A stretch of DNA of 64,000 bases from Palsa-506 sp963755815 (GTDB lineage: Bacteria > Actinomycetota > Actinomycetes > Streptosporangiales > Streptosporangiaceae), in assembly GCA_963755815.1 (NCBI GenBank), contig CAVWLF010000014.1, positions 62,001 through 126,000 of the forward strand. The letters are read 5' to 3'. The position numbers and the translations under genes were made by a program. The notes beneath the pieces were generated by a model that saw only the letters and a list, made by a program, of their open reading frames with translations, ran no database searches and was not told the DNA's origin. Positions 9,528 to 18,056 of the stretch are shown here, piece by piece (the stretch's first letter is position 1; each line of letters opens with the position of its first letter).

Positions 9528-9605
9528 TCAGGGGAGTTGCCATTGCTGGTTGGCACCGCCGTTGCAGGTGTAGATGTCGAGCTCGGTGCCGGGGTGATGC
9601 TGAAT
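9528..9605 (-). pseudogene. C-terminal remnant of a ricin-type beta-trefoil lectin domain
   Basis: On the minus strand the codons ending at TGA (9530-9528) read PGTELDIYTCNGGANQQWQL followed by Pro. This is the classical QxW-terminated motif at the end of ricin-B/CBM13 carbohydrate-binding domains of secreted actinobacterial enzymes. Upstream of about 9611 on that strand the resemblance fades and no long frame continues, so it appears to be a decayed gene end. The 580-base gap 9340-9919 otherwise holds the hairpin at 9428-9486 and no gene that I can support. The match is short, so chance is not fully excluded. Confidence 0.55.
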
Positions 9606-9919
9606 CTGGGTGACTGGATGACAGCTACTCACCCGTGTTCCGGTTGCGTCACGCCCGGAAGGGCTCAAGGCCGCTCAGGCACGCCGGGAGCCGGGCGCAC
9701 AACACCGCTCTGGCACCACCAACGGACATCGACAACGCCCGGACTGCCCGGTGGCGGCGGGGGCAGGGTCGATGGTGCTAGCTGTGGGTCAGCGGGGGCA
9801 CATGAGGTCATGACCCGGAAGCCAGCACCGGGTGCCCGGAGATCCCGTGCCGCCAAGCACAGGGATCCCGCACTGGCAACAGGGTGGCACGGGCGGCATA
9901 AGACTGGTATGCACACAAG

Positions 9920-12900
9920 GTGGGCGGAACCGCGGGCATCGGGGGAGGCGCGGCCGGGCCGTGGTACCGCGTGCTGGCCATCACGCCTAACGGCAGCGGC
10001 CAGGGCTCGGCCGAACAGGACTACGTCGCGATCCTGCCTGCCGCGCTGCACGCTGCCATGCACCGGCGCCCGTTCATCGCGGGGTGGCTTTCCCGGGGCG
10101 GCGGGGCGCCGCTTGAGCTGATCACCAACGCCGGGCCGCTGCCGGCCGCGGCGCAGACCGGGGCCGGGACCGAGGCGCAGACCGGGGCTGAAGCTGGGCT
10201 CCTATCGGCGGGTCCGGCAGCGCCGTCACCCGGCGACGCCGCTGACCGGCCGGGCGGCAGCGCGGTGGTCGAATTGCTGTTCCCGGGCGGTGCCCGCGGC
10301 GCGCCGATGCCGGACGACTGGCTGGCCGACCTCGACCGGCTGGTCTGGGCGCCGTGCCCGGCCCGGCAGGCGCCGCCGCTGGCCGGGCCGGGCCAGCGCG
10401 GGCTGAGCCGCGGGCCGTCGCAGCGCGACGAGCCCGGTGAGCCGGGCGGGAGCCGGGGCGGGCCGCGCCCGGGCGCGGACGACGGCTACGCGCCGCTGTT
10501 CGAGTCAACCCTGGTGTCTCTGATGACCAGGCCGTTCGGCTGGCTGGTCGTGGCCGAGCCGACCGACCTCATCGATGCGGAGATCGCTGAGCTGCGCACG
10601 CAGCTGAACGTGCTCCGCCGGTACGAGGAGGAGCGGGCCCGGCTCGATGTCGAGCGTTCCGAACGCCGCCTGGCCGAGCTTGATGCCTTCCGCGAAGGGG
10701 GGCTGTGGAATGTGCGGGTCCTCGCCGGAGCGGCCAGCGAGGAGGAACTCAGCCTGCTCGCCCCGGTGCTGGTCGGCTCGATCGGCCTGGCCGGCCACCC
10801 GTACCGGCTGCGCAGCGCCGAAGGGGTACATGAACTGGCCGACGCGCTCGTGGTCAAGCTGTCGGACGAGCGGGATGGCTCCGGTGTCCCGTTCGCCGCG
10901 ACGGCCGGGGCGCTGGCCGCGCTCACCGGGCTGCCCCGGGGTGAAGTGCCCGGCGTCCGGGTGCTTGAGCCCGGCTGCTTCGACGTCACCAGCGAGACCC
11001 GCGACGCCCCGGCCATCGACCTCGGCGAGATCCTGGATGGCCAGGACCGGGCGGTCGGGACGTTCCGGGTGCCGTTCGCCACGCTGAACCGGCACGCGCT
11101 GGTGGCCGGCGCGACGGGCGCCGGCAAGTCGCAGACGGTCCGGCACATGCTGGAGCAGCTGACCCGGGCGGGGGTTCCCTGGCTGGCCATCGAGCCGGTC
11201 AAGTCCGAGTACGCGGCGATGGCCGGGCGCATCGCCGGAGCCGGCCAGGTGACGGTGATCAACCCGGCCGACCCCAGCGCGGTGCCGCTGTCGGTGAATC
11301 CGCTGGCCCCGGAACCCGGCTACCCGGTGCAGGCTCACATTGACATGGTGCGGGCGCTGTTCCTGGCCGCCTTCGCGGCGGACGAGCCGTTCCCGCAGAT
11401 CATGTCGCAGGCGCTGCAGCGCGTTTACGCGGCATGCGGCTGGGACGTCGTGACCGGGGCCGGCCTGCCGGGGGCGCCCGCCGGGCCGGTCGTCCCGACG
11501 CTGCAGCAGCTGCAGCGGGCGGCGCTGGAGGTGATCGACGATGTGGGCTACGGCCGGGAGCTGCAGGCCGACGTCCGCGGCTTCGTGGACGTGCGGCTGC
11601 GATCGCTGCGGATCGGCTCGGCGGGCAGGTTCTTCGAGGGCGGGCATCCGGCGGACATCGGCGAATTGCTCCGGCGGAACGTGGTGCTCGCGATCGAGGA
11701 CGTGGCCAACGACGAGGACAAGGCGTTCCTGATCGGCACGCTGATCATCAGGGTCGTGGAGCACCTGCGGCTGCGCGCCCGGGGCGGCGCGGCGGACGGC
11801 GCCGGGGACGGCGGCCACGATGCTGACGGCAGGCCCGCCCACGCGCTGCGGCACGTCATCGTGATCGAGGAGGCACACCGCCTGCTGCGGGCCGGGCGGG
11901 AAGGCGCCGGCGCGCACGCGGTCGAGCTGTTCGCCAGCATGCTCGCGGAGATCCGGGCGTACGGCGTCGGGATTGTGGTGGCCGAGCAGATCCCGGCCAA
12001 GCTGGTTCCCGATGTGGTGAAGAACACCGCGCTGAAGATCCTGCACCGGCTGCCCGCCCAGGATGACCGGCAGATGGTCGGCGCGGCCATGAACCTGGAC
12101 GGCGATCAGTCCCGACAGGTGGTGTCGCTGGAGCCCGGCGTGGCCGCGGTCTTCGCCGACGGCATGGACCGGCCGGTGCGGATCCGGGTCCCGTCCGGCG
12201 AGGCCCGGGAACGGTCCGGCGGCGGCGCCGTCGCGGCCCCCCCGGTCAGCGGGCGGCGCTGCGCGGCGTGCGGCCCGGTATGCGTCACCGAGCGCGCCTG
12301 CAGCCTGCTCGAGCTTCGCGCGGCCGACCTGCTGGCCGGCTCGCCGGAGGATGCCTGGCTGCGGATCTGGACCGAAGCGCTCGTCCTCGCCTACCTGACC
12401 AGCCGCCGGCTCCCGCTGGTCCCGGCGGTCCTGCGGCAGCGCTGGGCGGAGCTGGCCCCGCGGCTGCGTGAGTGCCTGCTCGCGACGGTCATTGACCGGG
12501 TGACGGCCGGGCGGGCGCTGACCCTGCGCTCGTTTTATGATCCGGAACGGCTGGTGGCCGCGGTCGCGGTCACGGCCCGGCGGATGCTGGAGGGCGGGAA
12601 GGGGGCCGGCACGCAGGCCGGCCCGGACTGGGTCATCCCGCAGCTGCGCTGGCTGCACGAGATCGACCGGGTGTACCCGCTGCACAGCGATCCGCCCGAC
12701 GTGTTCGCGCCGGCGCCGCGCCTCGACTTCGCGCTGGCCGGGGTGCCGGACCGGCCGGATGTCCGGATCGGGCAGCGGGTCCGCGGCCTGCGCCGGCATC
12801 CGCTGTCGATGGAACTGCCGCGCAACCGGATGCCGGCCTGGAACGCGCTGCTGGGCGAGGATGACCAGCGCTGCTTCACCGACGACCTGGCCAACGTGGT

Positions 12901-13012
12901 GATCGGGGCCAGTCACCGCGGCCAGCTGCGCCAGGCCGCCGGCGAGATGGGCATTTCCGGCTGGCTGGAGACGGTCTTGTCCTGGCCGCGCCGTTTCATC
13001 GTGGGCCCCTAG
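9920..13012 (+). CDS. HerA-type ATPase (DUF87-like), 1030 residues
   Basis: The product resembles HerA/VirB4-like P-loop translocases. Residues about 195-240 are strongly charged and helical (RTQLNVLRRYEEERARLDVE), a probable coiled coil. Walker A is GATGAGKSQT at about 396-405, followed by GVPWLAIEPVKSEYAAMAG, the beta-2 strand typical of HerA ATPases. Walker B is HVIVIEEAHRLL at about 645-656. A downstream strand reads GIVVAEQIPAKLVPDVVKNT, the sensor region of this superfamily. A Cys cluster RRCAACGPVCVTERACS at about 779-795 could bind zinc. The C-terminal 230 residues are unassigned. Start GTG 9920 is chosen for length and has only a weak ribosome-binding site. It is the intact ATPase of the block that begins at 4504. 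A role in membrane-linked DNA processing, transfer or defence is possible; substrate unknown. Confidence 0.85.
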   Translation: MGGTAGIGGGAAGPWYRVLAITPNGSGQGSAEQDYVAILPAALHAAMHRRPFIAGWLSRGGGAPLELITNAGPLPAAAQTGAGTEAQTGAEAGLLSAGPAAPSPGDAADRPGGSAVVELLFPGGARGAPMPDDWLADLDRLVWAPCPARQAPPLAGPGQRGLSRGPSQRDEPGEPGGSRGGPRPGADDGYAPLFESTLVSLMTRPFGWLVVAEPTDLIDAEIAELRTQLNVLRRYEEERARLDVERSERRLAELDAFREGGLWNVRVLAGAASEEELSLLAPVLVGSIGLAGHPYRLRSAEGVHELADALVVKLSDERDGSGVPFAATAGALAALTGLPRGEVPGVRVLEPGCFDVTSETRDAPAIDLGEILDGQDRAVGTFRVPFATLNRHALVAGATGAGKSQTVRHMLEQLTRAGVPWLAIEPVKSEYAAMAGRIAGAGQVTVINPADPSAVPLSVNPLAPEPGYPVQAHIDMVRALFLAAFAADEPFPQIMSQALQRVYAACGWDVVTGAGLPGAPAGPVVPTLQQLQRAALEVIDDVGYGRELQADVRGFVDVRLRSLRIGSAGRFFEGGHPADIGELLRRNVVLAIEDVANDEDKAFLIGTLIIRVVEHLRLRARGGAADGAGDGGHDADGRPAHALRHVIVIEEAHRLLRAGREGAGAHAVELFASMLAEIRAYGVGIVVAEQIPAKLVPDVVKNTALKILHRLPAQDDRQMVGAAMNLDGDQSRQVVSLEPGVAAVFADGMDRPVRIRVPSGEARERSGGGAVAAPPVSGRRCAACGPVCVTERACSLLELRAADLLAGSPEDAWLRIWTEALVLAYLTSRRLPLVPAVLRQRWAELAPRLRECLLATVIDRVTAGRALTLRSFYDPERLVAAVAVTARRMLEGGKGAGTQAGPDWVIPQLRWLHEIDRVYPLHSDPPDVFAPAPRLDFALAGVPDRPDVRIGQRVRGLRRHPLSMELPRNRMPAWNALLGEDDQRCFTDDLANVVIGASHRGQLRQAAGEMGISGWLETVLSWPRRFIVGP

Positions 13013-13128
13013 CGGAATTCTCCCCGGCAGGTCGCGCGTCCCGGCCGGCCGCCTGTTATGTCCGATGTCCGGGCCGCGGCGCGGAAGGGCTATCAGAGCG
13101 ATCCCGCCGCCGGATAGCATCGGCGCCC

Positions 13129-14367
13129 ATGAGGAAGCTTCCGCTGCGCGCGCGTTTCGCCACCACGATCGGCGGCGCGGCGGGACGGGTCTCGCGGCTC
13201 ACCGGCCGCGGCGACGGGTCGGTCATCGGCGGCGTGGTGAGCCTCCGGGTCGAGCCTGGCCTGCTCCGGCTGCTGGCCGTGGACCGCCGGATCGTGCTGG
13301 TGACGGGCACCAATGGCAAGACGACGACGACCCGGCTGATCACGGCGGCACTGGGCGCGCTGGGCCAGGAGGTCGCCTCGAACGCCTTCGGCGCGAATAT
13401 GGAGGCAGGCATTGCCTCGGCGCTTGGCCATGCGCGGCAGGCGCCGTTCGCGGTCCTGGAGGTGGACGAGAAGTACGTGCCGGCGATGCTGACCGCGACC
13501 AGCGCGCGGGTGGTCGCGCTGCTGAACCTCAGCCGTGACCAGATGGACCGGGCCGCCGAGATCTGGATGGTGGCCAGGCGCTGGCGGGAGGCGCTCGCGG
13601 CCGCGCCGAACTGCCAGGTGATCGCCAATGCGGACGACCCGCTGATCGTCTGGGCGGCCGGCGCCGCGGCGAACGTGACCTGGGTGGCCGCGGGCCAGCG
13701 CTGGCATGAGGATTCCTGGTGCTGCCCGGAGTGCGGTTCGCACTTGCGCCGGGATGAGCTCGGCTGGCGATGCGGCGAGTGCGCCTTCCGCCGCCCGCCC
13801 GCGCCGTGGGTGCTTGAGGGCGGCTCGGTGATCGACGCGACCGGCCGGGTCAGGGAGCTGTCGCTGGCACTGCCCGGCCGGGCCAACCGGTCCAACGCGG
13901 TGATGGCGCTGGCCGTGGCTGACTTCTTCGGTGCCGATGTGGACCAGGCCCTGCCCAGGGTCCGCGAGGTGACCTCGGTGGCGGGCCGCTACACGCAGAT
14001 CACGCGGCACGGGCGGCGGGTCCGGCTGCTGCTGGCCAAGAACCCGGCCGGCTGGCTCGAAGCGTTCGACGTGCTGGCTGATGGCCCGTCGCCGGTCATG
14101 CTGTCCGTCAACGCGCAGGGGCCAGACGGCAAGGACACCTCGTGGCTGTGGGACGTGGACTATCGTGGCCTGCGCGGCCGGCCGGTGTACGTCACCGGCC
14201 AGCGCAGGGTTGACCTGGCGGTCAGGCTGGAGGCCGATCAGGTGGCGTTCGAGCTGGCCGACGGCATCGACGACGTGGTCGACCGGATGCCGCCGGGCGA
14301 ACTGGACGTGATCGCCAACTACACGGCGTTCCAGCAGATCCGGTCCGTGGTCGGCCGGGCAGAATGA
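13129..14367 (+). CDS. murT: MurT, lipid II isoglutaminyl synthase ATPase subunit
   Basis: MurT with GatD amidates the D-glutamate of lipid II to D-isoglutamine, using ammonia released from glutamine. The 412-residue product has a Mur-ligase P-loop VTGTNGKTTTTRL (about 60-72), the central domain VDEKYVPAML and LLNLSRDQMDRAAEIW, a four-Cys zinc ribbon inserted in the domain (CCPECGSHLRRDELGW, then CGEC; about 202-223), and the DUF1727 C-terminal domain. Length and motifs are normal. TAGCAT (13115-13120) lies eight bases before ATG 13129, so the message may be leaderless. gatD follows after 88 bases. Confidence 0.95.
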   Translation: MRKLPLRARFATTIGGAAGRVSRLTGRGDGSVIGGVVSLRVEPGLLRLLAVDRRIVLVTGTNGKTTTTRLITAALGALGQEVASNAFGANMEAGIASALGHARQAPFAVLEVDEKYVPAMLTATSARVVALLNLSRDQMDRAAEIWMVARRWREALAAAPNCQVIANADDPLIVWAAGAAANVTWVAAGQRWHEDSWCCPECGSHLRRDELGWRCGECAFRRPPAPWVLEGGSVIDATGRVRELSLALPGRANRSNAVMALAVADFFGADVDQALPRVREVTSVAGRYTQITRHGRRVRLLLAKNPAGWLEAFDVLADGPSPVMLSVNAQGPDGKDTSWLWDVDYRGLRGRPVYVTGQRRVDLAVRLEADQVAFELADGIDDVVDRMPPGELDVIANYTAFQQIRSVVGRAE

Positions 14368-14455
14368 GGCTGGACGGACTGAGGCTGAGGCAGGCGGACG
14401 CAGGGCAGACCAAGGCCGGGCTGATGGAGGCCGGGCAGATCGAGGAGGCGGGCTA

Positions 14456-15214
14456 GTGGCGGTACTACCGGACTCCGTGCCGCCGGCCCGGCCCCGGCGC
14501 GGACCCGGGAGCCTGCGGCTGATCTGGGTCTACCCCGATCTGCTTAGCACCTACGGGGACCGGGGCAACCTGCTGGTGCTCAAGCGGCGGGCCAGGCTCC
14601 GGGGCATCGAGGTCGAGTCGGTCGAAGTTAACTCGGACGAGCCGGTACCCCGGCAGGGCGACGTCTACCTGCTCGGCGGCGGCGAGGACCTGCCGCAGAT
14701 CCTGGCCGCGCGGCGGCTCCGGGACGATGGCGGGCTGGCCAGCGTGGCCAGCCGCGGCGCGGTTGTCTTCGCGGTATGCGCCGGCTACCAGCTACTCGGG
14801 TCGGAATTCGGCGGGGCCGAGGGCGAGCCGGTGGAAGGTCTCGGCGTGCTCGACATCAGCAGCGGCCGGGGCGAGCACCGCGGCGTCGGCGAGATCGTCG
14901 CCGACGTCGATCCCGAGCTTGGCGTGCCCCGCCTGACCGGGTTCGAGAATCACCGGGGCGTCACCAGGATCGGGCCGGGAGCCCGCCCGCTAGCGCGCGT
15001 GACCGTCGGCGTCGGAAACGGCGACGGGACCGAGGGCGCCTACGCCCACCGGGTGCTCGGCACCTACCTGCACGGCCCGGCGCTGGCGCGCAACCCGGGT
15101 CTGGCCGACCTCCTGCTCAGCTGGGTGAACGGCCCGCTGCAGCCACTGGAGGGCGCCGACGAGGAATGGGCCAGGCAGCTACGCGAGGAGCGGTTCGCCG
15201 CCATCTCCGGCTAG
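14456..15214 (+). CDS. gatD: GatD, lipid II isoglutaminyl synthase glutaminase subunit
   Basis: This is the class I glutamine amidotransferase partner of MurT (CobB/CobQ-like family). In 252 residues the nucleophile Cys is in VVFAVCAGYQLLGS (about residue 107) and the catalytic His in GTYLHGPALARNP (about 203). The N-terminal YPDLLSTYGDRGNLLVLKRR is typical of GatD. GTG 14456 is preceded by GAGGAGGCGGG (14441-14451), a good ribosome-binding site. It forms an operon with murT and converges with the DsrE-like gene, whose stop is ten bases away. Confidence 0.95.
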   Translation: MAVLPDSVPPARPRRGPGSLRLIWVYPDLLSTYGDRGNLLVLKRRARLRGIEVESVEVNSDEPVPRQGDVYLLGGGEDLPQILAARRLRDDGGLASVASRGAVVFAVCAGYQLLGSEFGGAEGEPVEGLGVLDISSGRGEHRGVGEIVADVDPELGVPRLTGFENHRGVTRIGPGARPLARVTVGVGNGDGTEGAYAHRVLGTYLHGPALARNPGLADLLLSWVNGPLQPLEGADEEWARQLREERFAAISG

Positions 15215-15223
15215 CCGGGCGGG

Positions 15224-15589
15224 TCAGTAGACCAGCGCCTGAGCGCCGTCGGCAATGACCTCCGCGACGAACGTGGCGGCCCCGGCGATGCGTATCCCGG
15301 CGATGATGTCCGCTTCGGTGATCTCCCTGCGGGCCGCGCACTGGGTGCACAAGGTGACGGTGCCCGCCGCGAGAATGCTGGCCAGCAGGTCCGCCAGCGG
15401 CACGGCATAGGCCAGCCGCACGTCGTCGGCCTGGTCGGGCAGCGCGAACCAGGCCGCCTCGCCGGTCAGCCACAGGGACACGTCCAGCCCGGCTGCGACC
15501 GCCGCCGCGGCCACGGTGAGCGCCTGGTTGCAGCGTTCCGGGTCATCCTTGCCCGCGGTGACCTTGACCACTAGAGAGCGAGAGGGCAT
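15224..15589 (-). CDS. DsrE/DsrF-like small protein
   Basis: This 121-residue protein has the DsrE-like fold pattern: MPSRSLVVKVTAGKDDPERC at the N-terminus, then a helix and LDVSLWLTGEAAWFAL. It carries a CxxC pair in VTLCTQCAARREI (about residues 78-90) that could carry a sulfur or redox function. DsrE-family proteins in sulfur oxidisers relay persulfide sulfur. In actinomycetes single-copy forms like this one are poorly characterised. It is convergent with gatD, and its upstream side faces the small membrane-protein gene, with which it probably shares a divergent promoter region (15590-15669). Confidence 0.82.
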   Translation of the reverse strand: MPSRSLVVKVTAGKDDPERCNQALTVAAAAVAAGLDVSLWLTGEAAWFALPDQADDVRLAYAVPLADLLASILAAGTVTLCTQCAARREITEADIIAGIRIAGAATFVAEVIADGAQALVY

Positions 15590-15656
15590 GCCCGAAACCC
15601 TAACCCGCCCGGCGACCCCGGCGGCGTGGCACCCGGAACGGCGTCCGGGTCTTGCC

Positions 15657-15662
15657 TAGACT
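15657..15662 (+). promoter_or_regulatory. -10 box TAGACT, leaderless-type
   Basis: TAGACT ends seven bases before the ATG at 15670. The same spacing recurs before fur, ygfZ, proC and the nitrobindin gene, so transcription probably starts at or next to the start codon. Confidence 0.5.
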
Positions 15663-15669
15663 TCCCGTT

Positions 15670-15786
15670 ATGTCAGCCGAGATCAGCGGGATTTTCCTGG
15701 TGGCGGTCTTCGCCGCGGTCGCGGCCGCCGCCGCGATTCTGGCCGTGCGGCTGGTCGGCGCGAGTTCGCCGCGCAAGGGCTCCTGA
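15670..15786 (+). CDS. Single-span membrane microprotein, 38 residues
   Basis: ATG 15670 opens a 38-codon frame closed by TGA 15784-15786. The peptide starts MSAEISGIFLVAVFAAV, continues through an Ala-rich hydrophobic stretch and ends RLVGASSPRKGS: one membrane helix with a positively charged C-terminal tail, likely N-out/C-in. A promoter-like TAGACT lies seven bases upstream and the nitrobindin gene follows 78 bases later. No family is recognised. Membrane-like composition in a correctly phased frame with its own -10 box supports it as real, but it could be a chance frame. Confidence 0.55.
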   Translation: MSAEISGIFLVAVFAAVAAAAAILAVRLVGASSPRKGS

Positions 15787-15864
15787 CGCCGCGCCGGGGC
15801 CGCTCAGCGCCGCGCAGGGGCGGCTAACGCGGCGATCGGGGGCCAGGCGTCCTACCCTGTCGGC

Positions 15865-16359
15865 ATGGAGAATAAGCCGCATCCCAGCCTTGGCCCGCTG
15901 CTGTTCCTGCTCGGCCGCTGGGAGGGAGCCGGCGTCGGCGGCTATCCCACGATCGAGAGCTTCAGGTTCGGCCAGGAGATCTCGTTCAGCCACAACGGGA
16001 AGCCGTACCTCATCTACTCGAGCCGGACGTGGCTGCTGGATGACGAGGGAACGATTGGCCGGCCGCTAGCGATGGAAACCGGGTTCTGGCGTCCGCAGCC
16101 GGATGGCCAGCTCGAGGTCCTGCTCGCGCATCCGACCGGGTTCGCCGAGGTCTACCTGGGCGAAATCAGCGGAACGAAGATCGAGATGGCCACCGACGCC
16201 GTGGTCCGCACGTCCACGGCCAAGGAAGTCACCGCGGGCCGGCGGCTGTACGGCCTGATCGGGGCCGACCTTGGCTATGCCTACGACATGGCGGCCGCCG
16301 GCCAGCCGCTGCAGGCGCACCTGTCCGCTCAGCTCAAGCGCGCCGGGGACGCGGCATAA
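15865..16359 (+). CDS. Nitrobindin / FABP-like heme-binding beta-barrel protein
   Basis: The 164-residue product matches nitrobindins, ten-strand beta-barrels that bind ferric heme and can isomerise peroxynitrite to nitrate. The N-terminal signature is LLGRWEGAGVGGYPTIESF (about 15-33; GxWxGxG). The proximal heme ligand is probably the His in QAHLSAQLKR near the C-terminus. Length is normal. TACCCT (15853-15858) ends six bases before ATG 15865, so the message may be leaderless. A strong hairpin follows the stop. Actinomycetes often keep this gene near fur and ygfZ, as here, with the G1 peptidase inserted between. Confidence 0.9.
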   Translation: MENKPHPSLGPLLFLLGRWEGAGVGGYPTIESFRFGQEISFSHNGKPYLIYSSRTWLLDDEGTIGRPLAMETGFWRPQPDGQLEVLLAHPTGFAEVYLGEISGTKIEMATDAVVRTSTAKEVTAGRRLYGLIGADLGYAYDMAAAGQPLQAHLSAQLKRAGDAA

Positions 16360-16363
16360 GGAA

Positions 16364-16396
16364 GGGCCGGGTGCTGGCACTGCCAGCACCCGGCCC
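16364..16396. terminator. Bidirectional hairpin terminator
   Basis: A perfect 16-bp inverted repeat (16364-16379 with 16381-16396) around a single central base lies between the convergent nitrobindin and G1-peptidase genes and can end transcription from both sides. Confidence 0.85.
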
Positions 16397-16443
16397 CATC
16401 CGTCCGGCTAGCTCAGCTCCGGCCGGCTAGCCCACTCGCTCGA

Positions 16444-17349
16444 TCAGTTCTCGCCCAGCCAGTAGTTGCCGAACGACGTGCCGTGCAGGGCCGTCGGGTG
16501 ACCGATCACGCCATGGGTGTTGAAGCCCAGCTGATCGATCTTGGTCCGGTTCCAGTGGCTGGACTTGATCCCGCCGGTCCGGCCCGAGCCGTTGGTGATC
16601 GAGATGCCGGTGAAGTTCACCCCGCCGTAGTCGGCCAGCGAGGCCTGGGTGTCCGTGCTGCCGATGACGATGGTCGGCGCCTCGCTGATGACCTCGGCGG
16701 AGTTGCGCTGGCACGCGGAGCCCGCGCACTTCTGGTGCACCGTGAAGCTCTGCCCGTCAGTGTTGTCCGTGACGTGCATCCGGTACTTGTGGCTGGACGT
16801 GCTGTACCGGACCGACGCGGTGATCGAGTCCCCGGGGTGGATCTTGATGCGGCTGGGCTGCTCGTCCCGGGGGAAGACCTCGCGCCAGGCGAAGTACTGG
16901 GCGGTCGATCCGTCGCAGTCAGCCTCGATGCCGTCCTGCTCGACCGTGCTGCTGGTGAAGCCGTCCAGGCCGACCCAGTCCGAGGAGTACGTGCCATTGG
17001 CGCCGCCCGGGGACACCGCGCAGTTGAGGAAGGGGACGAAGAACGTCGCCTTGATGCTGCGGAACTTGCTCCCGCTCTTGTTGACCGCGTAGCCGCCCCA
17101 GTTCGTGGAGCCCACGGTCTTCATGCTGCTGAGCCCGAGGGCGGCATTACCCGCCCCGCCCGCTGCGCCGGCCGGCAGCGCTGCCGGGATCATCGGGTGC
17201 GGTGCCGGGGGGGCGATCGCCCGCACGGCCGCGGCGCGGTGCGCCGGGGTCGGCTGGGCCGTTGCCTGCGAGGCGCTGAAGGCGGCGGCCGACGCGGCGA
17301 GCGTCAGTGCCGCGACCGCGGTTCCGGTGATTCGGTAGAGCTTGTTCAC
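16444..17349 (-). CDS. Secreted G1-family (eqolisin-like) glutamic peptidase
   Basis: The 301-residue protein starts with a Sec signal peptide (MNKLYRITGTAVAALTLAAS, cleavage probably near ATA/QPT, about residue 31), an Ala/Pro-rich propeptide-like region and then the peptidase A4/G1 domain from about residue 80. Family signatures are NWGGYAV, SDWVGLDGF and the Glu of AEVISEAPTIV (about 223). The catalytic Gln is probably in TVEQDGIEAD. These peptidases act at acid pH outside the cell. Six Cys residues could form disulfides. It ends just inside a bidirectional terminator and has a 700-base repeat-bearing gap upstream. Confidence 0.85.
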   Translation of the reverse strand: MNKLYRITGTAVAALTLAASAAAFSASQATAQPTPAHRAAAVRAIAPPAPHPMIPAALPAGAAGGAGNAALGLSSMKTVGSTNWGGYAVNKSGSKFRSIKATFFVPFLNCAVSPGGANGTYSSDWVGLDGFTSSTVEQDGIEADCDGSTAQYFAWREVFPRDEQPSRIKIHPGDSITASVRYSTSSHKYRMHVTDNTDGQSFTVHQKCAGSACQRNSAEVISEAPTIVIGSTDTQASLADYGGVNFTGISITNGSGRTGGIKSSHWNRTKIDQLGFNTHGVIGHPTALHGTSFGNYWLGEN

Positions 17350-18056
17350 TGCTGTCCCCTCTGGACTGGGTGTCCGGATAGCGAATGCGGAAGTACCCTC
17401 CGGAAAGGAAAGCCACTCGGCTCAGGCGCGGGGTGAGGGCACCTGGTGAGGACATTACCTGGCCGGAAACGGTGCTCGCAGGGTGACAGTGAAAACACCA
17501 TCAATCGGTGCAATAGCCATAAGATCACCCAACAAGAAACGGACAAAGTACCACCACGCCGGACATCGTGTCCGGTGCCGCGTCCTGAATTACATCGTGA
17601 AACAGAGGTCACGCCAAGCACAGCATCGTAGGACAGCCCGCGCCCAGATGCAGCACAAGTTATCCGACCGACGGCAAAATTTATCCGACCGACGGCAAAA
17701 TGTAATCTCCGGATACGCGGTGCCGGGGCGCGGGAGCGGGATGCCGTATCCGGACAGCAGAAAGCCCCCGGGCGGCTCTCGCGACGGGCACCACCACCAG
17801 GATCCCGGGAGTTGCGGCACGCCGTTAGGCGCGCCGCGCCGCAACGAAGACGTTGCGCTCCGCGGTCCGGAGGTGTTACCCGCCACGGGGACCGGCTGGA
17901 CAAGGCCGGTCAGCCCGGGGGTCCGGTGTCTGCCGTGTATTCGCCGGCCGCCGCCTGGGCGGCACGCAGCCCCGGCGCCTCCCGGCGCCACGGTGCGTCA
18001 AGCCGGTGAACCGCGCTCCGTGGCTTGCGCCACGGTGAGCGTCGGCGGGACGGCGG
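17350..18056. other. Intergenic gap with short palindromes and a tandem repeat; no supported gene
   Basis: No frame here has convincing coding character. The part nearest the peptidase is A-rich for this genome and probably holds its promoter. It contains a palindrome CCGGACA-TCG-TGTCCGG (17559-17575), two exact 21-bp direct copies (17660-17680 and 17681-17701) starting TTATCCGACCGACGG, and a 10-bp inverted repeat (17708-17717 with 17745-17754, TCCGGATACG). These could be operator sites or a terminator. Confidence 0.6.
17660..17701. repeat. Two exact 21-bp tandem copies
   Basis: The unit TTATCCGACCGACGGCAAAA plus T occurs twice head to tail, about 310 bases upstream of the G1-peptidase start. 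Perfect identity and the noncoding position make a tandem regulator-binding site plausible. Confidence 0.7.

Noticed and set aside
9525..10121. 198-codon plus-strand frame in the gap before the HerA gene
   Set aside because: Composition is non-coding (Arg/Gly/Thr-rich), it overlaps the start of the HerA gene in another frame, and part of it is antisense to the lectin remnant.
10505..13120. Very long open frame on the minus strand opposite the HerA gene (similar ones opposite mfd, eno, the 841-residue protein and the 7-TM gene)
   Set aside because: These are by-products of high GC third-position bias. Their translations are Arg/His/Gln-rich without any domain, while the opposite strand has clear families.
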